The notes under the pieces were generated by a model that was not told where the DNA came from, did not search any database, and saw nothing but the letters and a program-made list of their open reading frames with translations. From NCBI GenBank assembly GCA_002110485.1, contig MOWL01000005.1, forward strand, positions 372,001-436,000: a DNA stretch of 64,000 nucleotides. The letters are read 5' to 3'. The DNA comes from Emergomyces orientalis. Taxonomy: Eukaryota; Ascomycota; Eurotiomycetes; Onygenales; Ajellomycetaceae. The position numbers were made by a program, and so were the translations under genes. Positions 1 to 12,284 of this stretch are shown piece after piece. How positions within the stretch are numbered: position 1 is the first letter of the stretch; every line of letters starts with the position of its first letter.

Positions 1-333
1 CTTGAGGCAACTTGCGACAATAGTTAAAGACGGTGAAAAAGCGTCGGTCATACACTATTGTATGGACGGGGCAAGTAAGGCGCTATGTATTTACACTGGA
101 GACTTTAATGGGAAATGAAATGGTTAACTGTGTGTACAGTTGTCAGTTGTATTTTATATAAAGACGCGGATTTGCACCAAGATGAAGTGAGATTTCCAAA
201 GTTAACTTTGCCCACAATAATAACCTGCACATGAATGATCCATTATATAGCATTGACGCAGCCGTATCCTGGTTACCAGTGAATCAAACTTTTAATACTC
301 AAAGCTTGGTGATTTGCGGAGATCTCTTTAATA

Positions 334-342
334 TCACGTGAC
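334..342. promoter_or_regulatory. CACGTG E-box-like element
   Basis: The sequence TCACGTGAC is a perfect palindrome about 230 bases before the TAF1 start codon. CACGTG is the core bound by fungal bHLH factors of the Cbf1/SREBP type. Use of this copy is an inference from position and motif alone. Confidence 0.35.
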
Positions 343-507
343 TAGAACCTCCGCACCCTTTGCCTTCCATCATCCGCAACCGACAAAAACCTCATGATAT
401 ATCTCCCCTCAAGTCTGCGCATCTTCCGTTCAATACTCACCTCTACTCTGACTAGCTTTTTCGACATCGAGACTTACAGCTCTATCCAGTGCCAGGTTCT
501 AATCTCG

Positions 508-537
508 ATGCCAGCCCGACCCTGCCCCTGCCAGTAA
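508..537 (+). promoter_or_regulatory. Short upstream ORF before TAF1
   Basis: A nine-codon ORF (MPARPCPCQ, then TAA) ends 30 bases before the TAF1 ATG. If the transcript starts upstream of it, it could lower TAF1 translation. Whether it lies in the mRNA cannot be seen from the sequence. Confidence 0.35.
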
Positions 538-567
538 GGCTAGTCCGCGCGAACCTCATCCAGCTTC

Positions 568-3500
568 ATGTCGACCACATCCACTTTTCCTTTGCAAGCC
601 ATTTCCGCTGACAATCTTACGACAAACGGGACAGTGCCAGCAAAAATGCCACATGCAACGGGTTCCGAAGGGGCGGAGTCTGAAGATGAGGATTTCAACA
701 ACGTGATGCGCCAGATGAACGCGCCGACAAATGAAGCCTCATTCGACTTTCTACAACGAGAACTCGAACCTGGAGAGAAGGCCGATGATGCGGTGGATTA
801 CGAGGATATCGATGATGATGATCTTCCGGACGAGGAGCTTGGGCTTCCGGCTCTTGTGGGCGGAGATGGGAAAACAGCAGAAGTAGATGACGGGTGGGGC
901 GCGGTGGAAGGGATGGAAGGTATTTTGACTGTGGAGGATCTAGAGCAACGCCCTGGGGGCGATGAACTCGACGATTTATTTGGGGATGTCCCATCATCGC
1001 CTGTAGGTGGACAGGCGGATCAAAACGACGAACATCCCCCGGTTGGGCCGGAAGATATCATCCCGGATTCCGCCCTCGACGTGCTCGATGTAGCGTCTCC
1101 AACCAAAGAGATTGGCATTATAGAAACTGTGCGCGGAAGGGATGGGGATTCTGTTATTGCTCCGACGGATATGGACCCGGCCACTTTCAAAGAATACCAG
1201 CTCCAACAAGCGCTGTTTGCAATGTCATCTTACGGACCTGACAATCCACCCGCGCCTCCCGAGAACCATGAGGAGCTCCTCGCTTCTCTTTGGCCTAAAT
1301 TCGACCGCAATGCTATGCCACGATTTCTGGAGCTGCTACCTCCGAAGAAATCACATTTTGTAGGAAAATCGCCGTTGAAGCCACCGAAGCGAATTGTTCC
1401 CACGAAACTTAACCTTGAGCTGGTTCAGGACCAGGAACGAGCATTTCGCGCCACTGGCCAAACCCAGAAGCGTGCGCTGGATTTTGAAAACCCTTTTATT
1501 GTCGTTATTACGCCTCCCGCCGATATAACGGGTAGTTCGAGTGATAATATGGACATTGATGGTGACCTGGACGAAGAACTTCCTGGTGGAGTTACTATGC
1601 AAGACTTGCAATTCATTTGCGCCGATTGGGATATAAACACTCCAGTTCTCGAGGAAGAGGAACCGGAAGCCGTGGTAGAAATCGCACCCAATGAGGAAGC
1701 CGGTGCGGAAGACGATGACTGGCTGTTTGAGACCAACCGCCCGACTAAGAAGCGTAAACTGGAAAAGTCGCCTGCGGACTACATATCTTACGTCCCAATC
1801 GATATACCTTTGTTCGATGACCCAGTCAGCGAAACTGCTAAGGTTGCAAGGAAAATACATATTGATCTGAATGACCCATATTTGTTGCTTGACGAACGCC
1901 CTACGGAAGCAGCTTTACAAGCCCCCAAACGTTTGGGAACTGTGAACCGTGATGAAATGGCAGGAAGCTTCACGAAACGCTTAATTAAACGATATAATAT
2001 TTCTAATGACGATGCTTACGACATGCTCAAAGAAAACCATCAGAACAAGGTCAGAAGCACTCTCGGGAGTGTGGCACTCGAACACAGTTTGCCAGCAGTG
2101 CGTCTCCAATGGCCGTACTACAAAACGAAACTTGCGAGGCAAGAGGCCCGATCTTTCCATCGCCCTAGTTTGAGCTTTTACCCGAATCTGCCCGTATTAT
2201 TTAAAAAACCTCTGCATATTAAGCGAAAGCATCAGAGGGGCAAGGATGTCAAAAGCTTATACAACTCCACAAAGTCCCTGTCCCTTGCCGATAATTCTCA
2301 TGTCCTTCTGCTGGAGTACTCCGAAGAACATCCAACTATGATGTCCAATTTCGGAATGGGAAGCCGCTTGATCAACTATTATCGACGAAAAAATATGGAG
2401 GATCCTGCTCGACCCAAGGCTGAGATTGGTGAGACGGCTGTGCTACTGCCCCAAGATAAAAGTCCCTTCTCCATATTTGGGCATATCGATCCGGGAGAAA
2501 CAACCACTGCGATAGCGACTGCAATGTTTCGAGCCCCTGTATTCCAGCAAGAAGCAAAACCAACGGATTTCCTGGTGATTCGCAATAGCACGGGGATTGA
2601 TGGGTCGAGTTATTATATCAGAAACATTGAGAACCTATATGTCGCTGGACAAGAATTCCCGTCGGTCGATGTTCCAGGGCCACATTCCCGGAAAGTTACC
2701 ACGGCCGCGAAAAATCGTTTGAAAATGATATGTTACCGACTCCTTAGGAGAAACAAGAACCACAGAATCAGTGTCGCTGACATCACAGAACATTTCCCGG
2801 AATCCAGCGACATGCAGAATCGACAAAAAATGAAAGAATTCCTGCAGTTTTCAAAGGATCACAAAGAGTGGGAAATGAGGCCTGGAGAGCCTATCCCTAA
2901 TGAGGACGTTCTGCGTGGCTACGTCAAACCGGAAGATATTTGCCTTCTCGAAGCTATGCAGGTTGGTCAGCAACATCTTCATGATGCAGGTTATGATCGT
3001 GATGAAGATGATGCGGATGACGACGAGAAGGAGGGTGAGAGTTCCGAACAGCAGCTTGCTCCTTGGAAGATCACACGTAATTTCTTACTTGCAACACAAG
3101 GTAAGGCAATGTTGCAGCTACATGGAGAAGGAGATCCTACCGGACGTGGCGAAGGGTTCAGCTTCATCAAAACTTCCATGAAAGGAGGCTTTAGGGCTGT
3201 AGGAGAGAGTGTTGAAGATAAGCTCGATGCACAGAGACTCAAGGAGCTTGGTGGTCATAGCTACAATGTTGCTCGACAACAAAAATCGTATGAAGAGTCG
3301 ATTCGACGTGTCTGGGAAGCGCAAAAGTCGAGCTTATCATCTACGATCGAACATTCGGATGAGGAAAGCGACCTTGACCGCGATGAGACAGATGAGATAT
3401 TTGCCAAACCAAGGGCGAGGTCAGAACGCCCTACTCCAGGGTTAGGACGACGTGATGACGAGACGACAAGTCAATTCAGCCGCCTGAGCACGGCAAGCCA

Positions 3501-4215
3501 GACTGGCAAGATTATGAAAATTACCCGCAAAGTGCCTAATTCGAAAGGTGGCTACGATGAAGTCCTGGAAATCGTTAAGGATCCCCGCGTGATCAAACAA
3601 TACGCAAAGCAACGACATGAAGCTGAGTCGCGAAACTTAATGTGAGCATCCTCGATACCCGGTTGCCTTAGAGATAAAAAGCTAATATCTGCAGACTTGG
3701 GGATATTAAACCAACAGGCGACCCCGAAACGGATGCCCGCCGGATGAAACAGTATGTTCTCACTACACTTCCATGCAGAAAACAAAGAAAGAACAAAAGA
3801 AATACGTTTCGAATCGCCCTTGCCCAATCTAAGTTAAGTTGGAAGTATTGCAATTGCATTAAATCACCTGCTGCATCCAATTTAGCTTAGAAAAGAGGGT
3901 TCGAGGCTTTTTGCATGGAATTGTGCATTTTCGATTCTTGTATTTTACAAGCTAATATATAATAGGCTGCAATTTGAACTTCAACGTCTTCAGCGTAACA
4001 AGGAGCGTCGCCATGCCCGCGAGAGACAAAAGGGCATTACATCGGATAGCGCCGAAAGATCACCCGGCGCTGCGAATTCCCCCACTACCGCCGGCCCGAA
4101 AGGAGGAGGAACCCAGAGGAAATGTGCAAATTGTGGCCAAGTTGGCCACATTAAAACCAACAAAAAGTGCGCGAAATATTCTATCTATCAACCCCTGTAT
4201 AAACACTACTCCTAA
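568..4215 (+). CDS. TAF1: Transcription initiation factor TFIID subunit 1 (TAF1)
   Basis: Largest scaffold subunit of the general transcription factor TFIID, acting at RNA polymerase II core promoters in the nucleus. The model has three exons, 568-3641, 3695-3751 and 3966-4215, giving about 1126 residues; both joins keep phase and both introns have GT...GCTAAT...AG signals. The N-terminus is acidic, as in the TBP-binding TAND region. The conserved TAF1 core (DUF3591) lies roughly at residues 430-930 and includes GHIDPGETTTAIATAMFR near 638. The last exon encodes the TAF1-type zinc knuckle CANCGQVGHIKTNKKC (Cys1097, Cys1100, His1105, Cys1112). There are no bromodomains, as is normal for fungi. 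The first exon alone runs into a stop at 3645, so an unspliced model would lose the knuckle. The gene is convergent with the kinase gene to its right. Confidence 0.93.
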
Positions 4216-5561
4216 TTGTGCCCTTAAACCCCGGAAAGAAAATTTCATGGCCCTGGATTGCAAAACATGGGAAAACCCCATTCCCTTCCTTTCCATTAAC
4301 ACTACCATTCTCTAATCCACCCTCTCCATTATTTTGGCAACCGTATATTTTTATCAAACAAAACAACTGACACATGGGCCTCTCCATCAACCCTTCTAGG
4401 CTATGTCCCCTCTTAAACGGTACCATGAAAACCGAAGACGGCATCAGCGGGTCCGCCTTTGCAATGGGTGCACCTCCAGCGCTCTAGAAACGTTTTCGAA
4501 GTGCGGTTCAACTCAGCTTCCCTACACTGTTGACAATTTTTGAACCTGTATTCGAGTTTTCGTATCCATCTCCTGAGAATTAAGATCCAAAGTCTACGTG
4601 CGCCTTCCATGCTCAACACCTGCGCTGTTTCGTTGGCGGTCGATACCCCAACTTCCATCAACTTCTCCCCGGCTTTGTTATCCCCACTCAACTACCCCGG
4701 CCTAGAAAATAAATGAATGATTGCTTCTCCGTGATTTCTAACTTTTTCATTTCCACCTGCTTAATATCCCCAACAACATAACGCATCAAACCTGTCGTCG
4801 GCGTTATTCCATTATTCTATCCTTCAGAGACTGCAAATTTCTTCGTTATCTGCAATCATATACTTTGCATAATACATACCCATTGGCATTAATTCTTTCG
4901 ACTTTTGTTTCCTCCCTCTTTCTTTCTGCGTTTATTTTTTATGTATTTATTTTTATTGTGATTTATGTTTGTTTTTGATGGGTGTTAACAAATTAATCGG
5001 GCATAAATCTTCGGGGTTTCAACGGCGGGAAAGACACTAATCCTTTCCTCCTTTTTTCTTTTTTTTCCCAACTGGGTGGCTGTACATGTACAGTACATAC
5101 ATTCATACATATTTATAACACACAATTACATACACCTAGCGTCCAGAAGCGTTTTCGCGCAGGGTGAATTCAAAACCAACGAGAACATCCCTCGGAGCGA
5201 AACTAGGAGTTCCAATTCCATTCAATTTGAAGCCTATCTAACAACTTTCATGAATATACGTACAGCCAAGCGGCGAATCCCCCTTGACAGATTGAAATCC
5301 CAACTAAAGATAAACGGCTGTTATTCTTTTCTATCCATGATAGGGAGGGGTGAAATAATAATGATTGGACCAAATGATTTGGCAGAACGAGTGAAAATCA
5401 AATCAAAAAGGGCTCACATCAAGCAATGGTGACAACCATTGGGGCTCTGGTGTAGAACGCGGAACAATAAACACAGTGCAATGAAAATTTTAGTAGTGTC
5501 CTTGAAAGATACGTCCATCGCCGGTTTCGCACAAAGGACAAAAGTTCCGCCTTTTCACATT
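4216..5561. other. Intergenic region between convergent TAF1 and kinase genes
   Basis: This 1.35 kb stretch presumably holds the 3' untranslated regions and terminators of two genes that point at each other. It is T-rich around 4900-5070. The small open frames here show no protein family features. I see no RNA gene. Confidence 0.6.
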
Positions 5562-8500
5562 TTAACGCTCTCCGAACCCGATCAAAGATCTCCCACGATC
5601 GGCCTCAAACCCAAACAGAAAATCCTTCGGCCGTCGATATGTGTATCCCAAGAAGGCTCCCCGCTTTCGCAGATTGAGCGCTTGTCGTCCAATCGTTTCG
5701 TCACGCAAAATCTTGTCTCTCGGCCTCTTCTTCTCCTTCTTTTTCCTGTGGGTTTTTTCTTGTCCGTTAGCCTCTAGCTCCGTTTTTCCGTTCTGTTTGA
5801 ATACCTCCTTCATGCTTGAAGCCTGAGGGCCATCAGTTTGGCCGCCGATATCCATTACGTGAACGGTGCGACTGGAATCTAAGTTATTGGCGACTGGGTC
5901 AAGTGCTTCAGTTTCAGGGTAGTTATCCCCATGGCTCGATCCATCCTCCACATCGCTGATAGGTTCTTCGTCTTCGAAATATTTTGTATCTTCCCAGCTC
6001 TTCACTTTTGGAACAAACGGAGGTTTACGGTAATGGAGTTCCTCCCATCTAATGCCTTTGAAAAATGGATGCTCTTTGATATCACCCGCATCGTCAGGAT
6101 AAACATAGTACCCCTGATAATTTTTACTTTGCTTATCCGATGGGCGATTGAGAAGCCCACCAGGAAGCCTCTTTGAATGCACATAGTCATTCAACATATA
6201 CTTTCTTGAGCAAAGTCGGTATTCCTTTTCTTGAAGCATTTGTCCAATCAAGTCGATTGCTTCAGCCGAAATTAACCTGTCCGAGGGTTTTTCATGTGGA
6301 AAGCATAGTGTTTCCGGGTGTTTCTATCACAAATTAGAATCTTGTTCAAAAATTCAAATATTTGCACAAACTTACTAATATCTTAACCTTGGTGTCGTGG
6401 CGGGTTGCTGCAGCAAACGGGGTAAACCCATACAAACACTAGCCACTGTCAGCACATATTGGGAGAAATAAAATTGCAAACATCTATACCTCGTAGAGAA
6501 TCACGCCTACGCTCCACCAGTCACACCTGCCATCATATAGATCGCCCCGAATAACTTCAGGTGCCATATATTGACTCGTACCCACTACGCTTCTGGCAAG
6601 CTTCCGCTTTTCCTTTTTGTTCCTCCAGCGCAGGATATCTTCATTCGGACCAGGGCCACAAATTTCAGGAGCGCGATCTTCGCTTGCCCCAGAATTCTCA
6701 GACGACCTTTTCCGATCTATCTCACGCTGACGTTCCGCAGCCTTAGAAGTTTCTTTTTGATCCTGGGAATCGCCTTCGACATGAATACCCAATTTTTTAA
6801 TCAAAGAATGCCTATGGTTGTTGAAATATGATTGGTCGTGAGACCAATGGCCGTCAAACGCAAGACCAAAGTCTGAAATCTTTAAATGCCCAGACGCGGA
6901 TATAAGAAAATTATCCGGTTTCACGTCTCTATGTATCCATCGGAGTCTGTGGGCTTCTTCGACACAGAGAACCATCTCTGCCACATACCATCTTGTGACA
7001 TCTTCAGAGAGGATATTTTTTCGAATCAGTAGACCTAAGAAGTCCCCCCCAACCATGTAATCCATGACAAGGTACAGATTATTGACATCCTGGAAGCTCG
7101 CAATGAGTGGCACGATCCATGTAGATTTCTCAGAGGCAACAAGGAAGTCCCTCTCGGCGCGAAGATGCCCCTCTTGGCAGTTCCTTAACATTTCGGATTT
7201 GCGAATGACCTTCATTGCGTACACTTCTTTTTTCATTTTGCTCATGTCTCTTCGACGAGATCCTCTTCCATCCACCGCAGATCTCAATGCGTCAATCGTA
7301 CTAGCTTTGATATAACTTAGGTCACTCCTCGGGGGTGTTTTGCCGGCCTCTGCTGCTGTTATCTGGTTTATTTCCACCTTCCTTTCTTTAACGAGACGTA
7401 CGACACCGAAACTACCTTTCCCGAGGACTTTAATTACCTCGTAACCAGCAATAGAGACGCTCTCTCCGTTTCTCAGAAAATTGGAACGGGTTTTGAGGAC
7501 ACGGTCTTGGCGCAGATACTCAGATTCCTGCCGATTCCATGACTGTCTGGCTTTTGCTCGTTCTTCTGAAGTGAGTGGCAACGAGTATAATCTCTCCTCA
7601 AATTCCCGGTGTCTTTTTGTCCGTGGCGTGTCACCCGAAAGAATGGAATTGAAATGCGTTTCAAAAAATATTTTTGCCGTTGCAGTAGCTTCAACCGTCA
7701 GGATGGATGGAACAACAGGAGGCGCCTCATCAACACGGTGCAATTCCTTGTCGGAACTGGCGTACACCAGAACACTTTTATCATGCAACTGATTATTGGC
7801 GTCTAGATGTGCTGGTTTTGTAAACTGTAGTGAAGTAGGTGCACCGTCGGATGTTGGATTTGTTGACTGGCTGAAAGGAGATGAGCCACTCCCGCTTTGG
7901 GTGGCGGTGGAAGGATCGGAGTCATTCTGCCCTACATCTCGTTGTTTGTCGGACCCGGTAGCATTTGAGAGCACAGGGGCAGGGGCTCCAGAGATGCTAA
8001 GAATCCCTGGCCTGGACTGTAGGTTGGCACGATGAACTACCGTCGGTTGGCCGAAGGTCATCGAGAATTTGTGAGATATCATATGTGAGAGCCCTGATGT
8101 TGATTGGCTCCGGCGAACCCCGAATGCCGGATATTTGACATTCGTTCCCGTAAGATCGAGCGTTTGGGTATTATCCAAGTTATTCTCTGGACAGAGGTGT
8201 GATTCCTCTCGGTCAACATATGGTGATATTGCTGCCAATTGCGAGAATGCCCTAGTCGATCCTTCACGCACTGATGTCGTAGTTGGGCTATAAGTCCCCA
8301 ATTCACCGGAGGGTATTTTCAATATCCCACTTTCATCAGCCGTGATAGTTTCCGGAAAAGGGATGGAGTCCAGTCTTGGGCGATCTAGACTCTCCTGGCA
8401 AAGGCCTCGTCGCGTGGGGGATCGGAAGTCCCTGCGATCTAACTCCATGTCAGCAAAAGCTATGGATATTTAGGTAAAGGGGGCCAGCACCTCCACTACC

Positions 8501-8722
8501 TCGAGACTTTAGCATAGATAACAGGCTCGAACTCTTTTTTTTGAAGAATGCCTTTACTTTTGCCCTGCCGATGGGATTCCCCGGATTGCTGTCCGATGTT
8601 GATGTGAGGGAGTCACTGCGCACTGTTTGAGAATCCCCGTCGAGTATGATGACCTTATTCGAAGCCAGAAGGCCAAAAAAGCTTCTGGACGTTCGTAACT
8701 TCCTCTTTTGTCCTGGCGTCAT
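5562..8722 (-). CDS. NDR/LATS-family AGC serine/threonine kinase
   Basis: Protein kinase of the NDR group, which works with Mob coactivators in cell polarity, septation and morphogenesis. Exons in transcription order: 8722-8500 (boundary uncertain), 8459-6490, 6438-6376 and 6323-5562, about 1005 residues. The last two joins are firm: they restore a frame reading ILYECLYGFTPFAAATRHDT and then KILKHPETLCFP. A Ser-rich N-terminus leads to a basic Mob-binding-like segment, then a kinase domain with GKGSFG (about residue 422), YAMKVIRK (490), HRDVKPDN (582), SDFG (605) and APE (709). The C-terminal hydrophobic motif FLGYTYRR is present near 980. About 95 residues separate DFG from the activation-loop GTSQYMAPEV. 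The NDR hallmark PDY is replaced by SQY, so this looks like a separate subgroup rather than the main COT1 or DBF2 orthologue. The first intron is short (40 nt) or uses a weak donor. Confidence 0.85.
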
Positions 8723-10585
8723 AATCTGAGTGAAGTCTCACGGGCTTTCATGCGTGAACGAGCGTCAGCGAGGCGAGGCTGCGGGGACCCAAATACCTCC
8801 AATCTCGAACCTCAACTATGGAATAATGAAAAGAAAGGTATGTATAATAACGACTATTCCCTTGCTAAGAACTATAAGAATGTCAATAGTGTTGAAGTGT
8901 TGATTTAGAAAAAAGGTAGGCAAGCTGAAGTGAGTTGTGCTGTATCAAAATCAGAAAACGACGAGCCGCGTGTGATATATTTTGGCTTTATAATGGGAAA
9001 TGACACCAGGCTCACGACAAGAAAGAACGACCGGCATCTTCCTCTTGCTGAATAATACATATATATCCAAATGCAGGCGCAGGTTAGAGAGGGTAGAGGA
9101 AAGAGCAGGAACGAGCATCGCTTGTCTGTTAATGTAGACGTGGTAGACGGTTCGATCCCCTCAGCCAGAGACAAAACACATATTTTGTCGGAATAACAAG
9201 TGTCCATTTGCAGAACTTATTATTAGTTGTTGAATTGCGGTGGAGACCTTCATGCTGAGAGACATTCCTTGGTCAAAATGGTATCAGCCAAATTTGGAGG
9301 TCTTGGAGGCTGACTTCAGCATCATGCTCGTGGGAGAGCTATTGAGTTGGAGCTGGCCAGGGAGTACTTTATCGAGAGGGAGTTTCAATTCGTTGCTGCA
9401 TGATACCTTACCCTTCTGATTCTGCATGTGCCGTCTCCGGATGGTCAATGTTGGGTCTCCTACTTCATAAATCACTATCCATAGGATTTCTCCTTCTTGA
9501 TAGTAACTGTAATAGCAAGGATAATAGCCGAGCATGGTCTCTCAGGCCATACTCTGGGCCTAACCTCCGTTTTGCTGATCAAAGGGACCTGCTCAACGCC
9601 AGATGAAGCGATTGGATATGTTTGAATTCGCCCAAAAGGAAAGTTCCATGGTCTTGTCTGACTATGGTGGCGGCTTTAGCCTTTATCTTGCATTTGTTTG
9701 AGTATCTTCGTTAAGCCGGAGAAGAGTGCCCTGATTGATATCAAACTTAATGCCTTCAGCTCGCCATGTAATCCTCAGAAAATTGTAGGAGTGTCTGTTG
9801 TTGGAGTCCAACGCGAAAGGAAGTAGCAACATTTGTATCTTTGAGTTGTGGGTTCGGATAAAAAGCCATGATAACGTGTTTGCACACATTTGAATTCCAG
9901 ATTTGTGGTTTTTTTGTTCGACATAGTAACTAACTACTAAATAATAAACGATGAATGAATAGACGAGTGTAGAGGGATGGCGCACGTGATGATGGCTGGG
10001 CCTGATAACTAAATAAATCTCTGCCAACAATTCTACAAACATTTGTCCCAGCAGCACAAGAATATATACTCAGCCTCAGTATCATCGTCGAAATTTCTAT
10101 AGGACAGTGCAACCAAGACAACCGTGTACCGTAAATGCATGAATGAATTGATCAAGATTTCAGTTGTGAAAGACAAAGGAAAAAGGAAATAGGCCGACAA
10201 CCCCACTTCAACAGGCAATAAAAATTAAAAGTAGTGGAATTTGAAAGTAGTACAGTAACCAGTTCCTTTGCCAACTCCGTTATGATATCATCATTCCTGA
10301 TAAATGCCCAGCGCAATGTACATTACAAGTTAGATACTTTGATCCATGAAGTCAGAGGGAACGGACTACCAGATCATTTACAGAACTCAAGGCAAGGAAT
10401 TCAAAAAGCAAAAGTCAAGGGGAAAAAGGTCGATTGAAAAACTGGCAGCAACATAGCAAAATGTAGCCTGCTCTAAAGAAAACTGGGCCGAATGATAAAC
10501 AAGAAGCTTTTTAGAGACGGTAGATCCAAAGAAATTAGCAAGGGAGGGAGGGGGGCTAGGGAATCCAGAATGGTGGCTCTCTCCT
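8723..10585. other. Intergenic region between kinase start and FKBP end
   Basis: This 1.86 kb holds the promoter and leader of the minus-strand kinase and the 3' region of the minus-strand FKBP gene. Apart from a tRNA-like fragment near 9.1 kb, listed separately, the open frames are short and show no recognisable domain. Confidence 0.55.
9072..9168 (+). pseudogene. Possible tRNA-Asn-like relic
   Basis: Pieces resembling a tRNA-Asn(GTT) occur in order: GCGCAGGTTAGAG (D-arm like, 9077-9089), GAGCATCG (9113-9120), an anticodon-like arm GTCTGTTAATGTAGAC (9124-9139) and a T-loop GGTTCGATCCC (9149-9159). About 24 extra bases sit in the D-arm and no 5' acceptor strand pairs with CTCAGCC at 9160-9166. 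It cannot fold into a normal cloverleaf, so if it is related to a tRNA it is a degraded copy. Chance resemblance is possible. Confidence 0.2.
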
Positions 10586-12284
10586 CTATTTAATGTCGAG
10601 AAGTTTGACATCGAAAATAAGTTTCGAGTTGGCAGGGATTCCTGGGAGTGCTTTCTTGCCGTATGCAAGATGGGGTGGGATTGTCACTCTGCGTTCACCT
10701 CCAACTGCCATGCCGGGAATTCCAATGTCCCACCCTTTAATCACTTCTCCGCTGCCAAGCTTGAAGGAGAATGGTGGTCCTTTTTTATTTGCTACATGGA
10801 ATGACTGTTAGCTATATGTATTTAAAAAAAACCTTTATTAGGGGGGGGAGTTTACCATCAAAAACTTTGCCATTTTCAAGTTTTCCGATATATCGCATTG
10901 ATACCCGATTTCCTTTCTTAGCAACACGGCCGGTTCCAAGCTTCTTATCATCGAGTTTAACTCCTTGGACCTCCTTGACGCCGAGGGTACCGGTAGCAGG
11001 TGCCTTCATATCGCCGTCCTTCTTTGGAGGGGAAGGAGTGGGGCCCTGCTCAAGGTTTTTGGCAAATTGAACCTTTTTGTCGGATTTGGCCGGGTCTGCC
11101 GTCTTCACTGGGATCTCCACAGCTTCGCCATTGTTCTTCTTCAACTTCTTCTGCTGTTTTTTGCTGAGCTTTGTCTCGCCGTTAGTAGCTGGCTCGGATC
11201 CCGATTTAAGAGCCTTTGACATGATGTCGTCTAAGTTAGCACCCTCGTCTCCAGAGTCCTCTGCAGGGCGCTTCTTGCCCTTCTTCTTGTCCTTCTTTGC
11301 GGCAGCCTTCTGAGTCTCCTCTTCATCAGTGTCAATCTCAGTGATACGAGGGTCATCCATATCATCGAGCGCATCGCTTTCCTCGTCCTCGTCCATCAGA
11401 TCCAATTCGTCTTCGTCAGGGCTCAGATCGTATTCGCCATATCCGTCGTCACCGTCACTACTGTCATCCGCATCATGGGGGTCATGAGAGGGCATGACAT
11501 AGTTACCAGTAATGTAAACTGGGTGGGTACCGGTGACTTTAAAAAAAATGCGCTCATGCTCTCCGACAACGAAGTCAAGCGGTTGTTGGCAGTTCTATAA
11601 AAAGGGCCGATGGTTAGTTCATTAACACCCAAGAAATTGGAAGTTCTAGATGATCCCGAACAAACCTTTGTGGGGTCAAGAGTGCAGACAACGACCTCCT
11701 CCATTTCCAACCCTTCAGAAATATCACTATCGGCGTCATCAAACCCAGTGGCCTTATCTTTTCCTTTGACCAATCTGGAAATGGCGGCTTTGAGGTCGAA
11801 ATCTTCTCCATCTGAATCGTCATCATCGGAATGTTCAATAATGTCCTTCAATGCAGCAGCTTGTCGAGCAGCTTTCAACTTGGCAGGGTCGCTTGGCCCT
11901 CCGTTAGATTCATCCTCTGAATCTTCCTCGTCATCGTCCTCGTCGCTATCCTCATCATCATAATCATCATCGTCTGAATCATCCTCGAGATCCATTCCTG
12001 GAGGTGGTCGGACGATCTTCAATGTAGCGCGTGGTGGCTTGCCCTCGGTCTCGGCATCAAACTCAGGTTGAGAATCCGGATCGATGGCGGCCATAGTGAC
12101 GCGGAACTACGTAAAAAACACATGGTTGATAAGTAAGACACGAATAGGGATTTAGGCGAAACATATATGCATTAAAAAACCAAACAATACATACCATAGC
12201 AGAGGCATCCGCCCCCGCAGGGATCAGGATACCGCCCGGCGGCACCTTCACAGCATAAAGAGCAACAGGGTGGGTTGAAGACAT
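10586..12284 (-). CDS. FKBP-type peptidyl-prolyl isomerase, nucleolar Fpr3/Fpr4-like
   Basis: Proline isomerase of the FK506-binding family with a long acidic/basic N-terminal half, as in yeast Fpr3/Fpr4 and FKBP39, which act as histone chaperones in nucleus and nucleolus. Four exons in transcription order: 12284-12195, 12106-11666, 11594-10856 and 10791-10586, about 491 residues; all joins keep phase (0, 0, 1). The start MSSTHPVALYAVKVPPGG opens a nucleoplasmin-like fold continued across the first two introns. Several Asp/Glu runs (residues about 55-150 and 200-260) alternate with Lys-rich stretches. The FKBP domain covers about residues 385-491 and shows RVSMRYIGKLENGKVFDG, GSGEVIKGWDIGIPGMAVGG and LAYGKKALPGIPANSKLIFD, so the isomerase fold is complete. 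The gene is divergent from REV1 with 532 bases between the start codons. Confidence 0.93.

Larger units (their letters stand above)
1..567. other. Upstream region and leader of TAF1
   Basis: No gene is seen here. The stretch holds the presumed promoter and 5' leader of the TAF1 gene that starts at 568. It contains a palindromic CACGTG element and a short upstream ORF, listed separately, and a pyrimidine-rich stretch from about 395 to 480 of the kind found near fungal transcription starts. Confidence 0.6.

Noticed and set aside
1351..1860. 169-codon minus-strand frame
   Set aside because: Antisense to the TAF1 core exon with no motif of its own.
5076..5432. 118-codon plus-strand frame between TAF1 and the kinase
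   Set aside because: Located in a convergent 3' region, with no family features.
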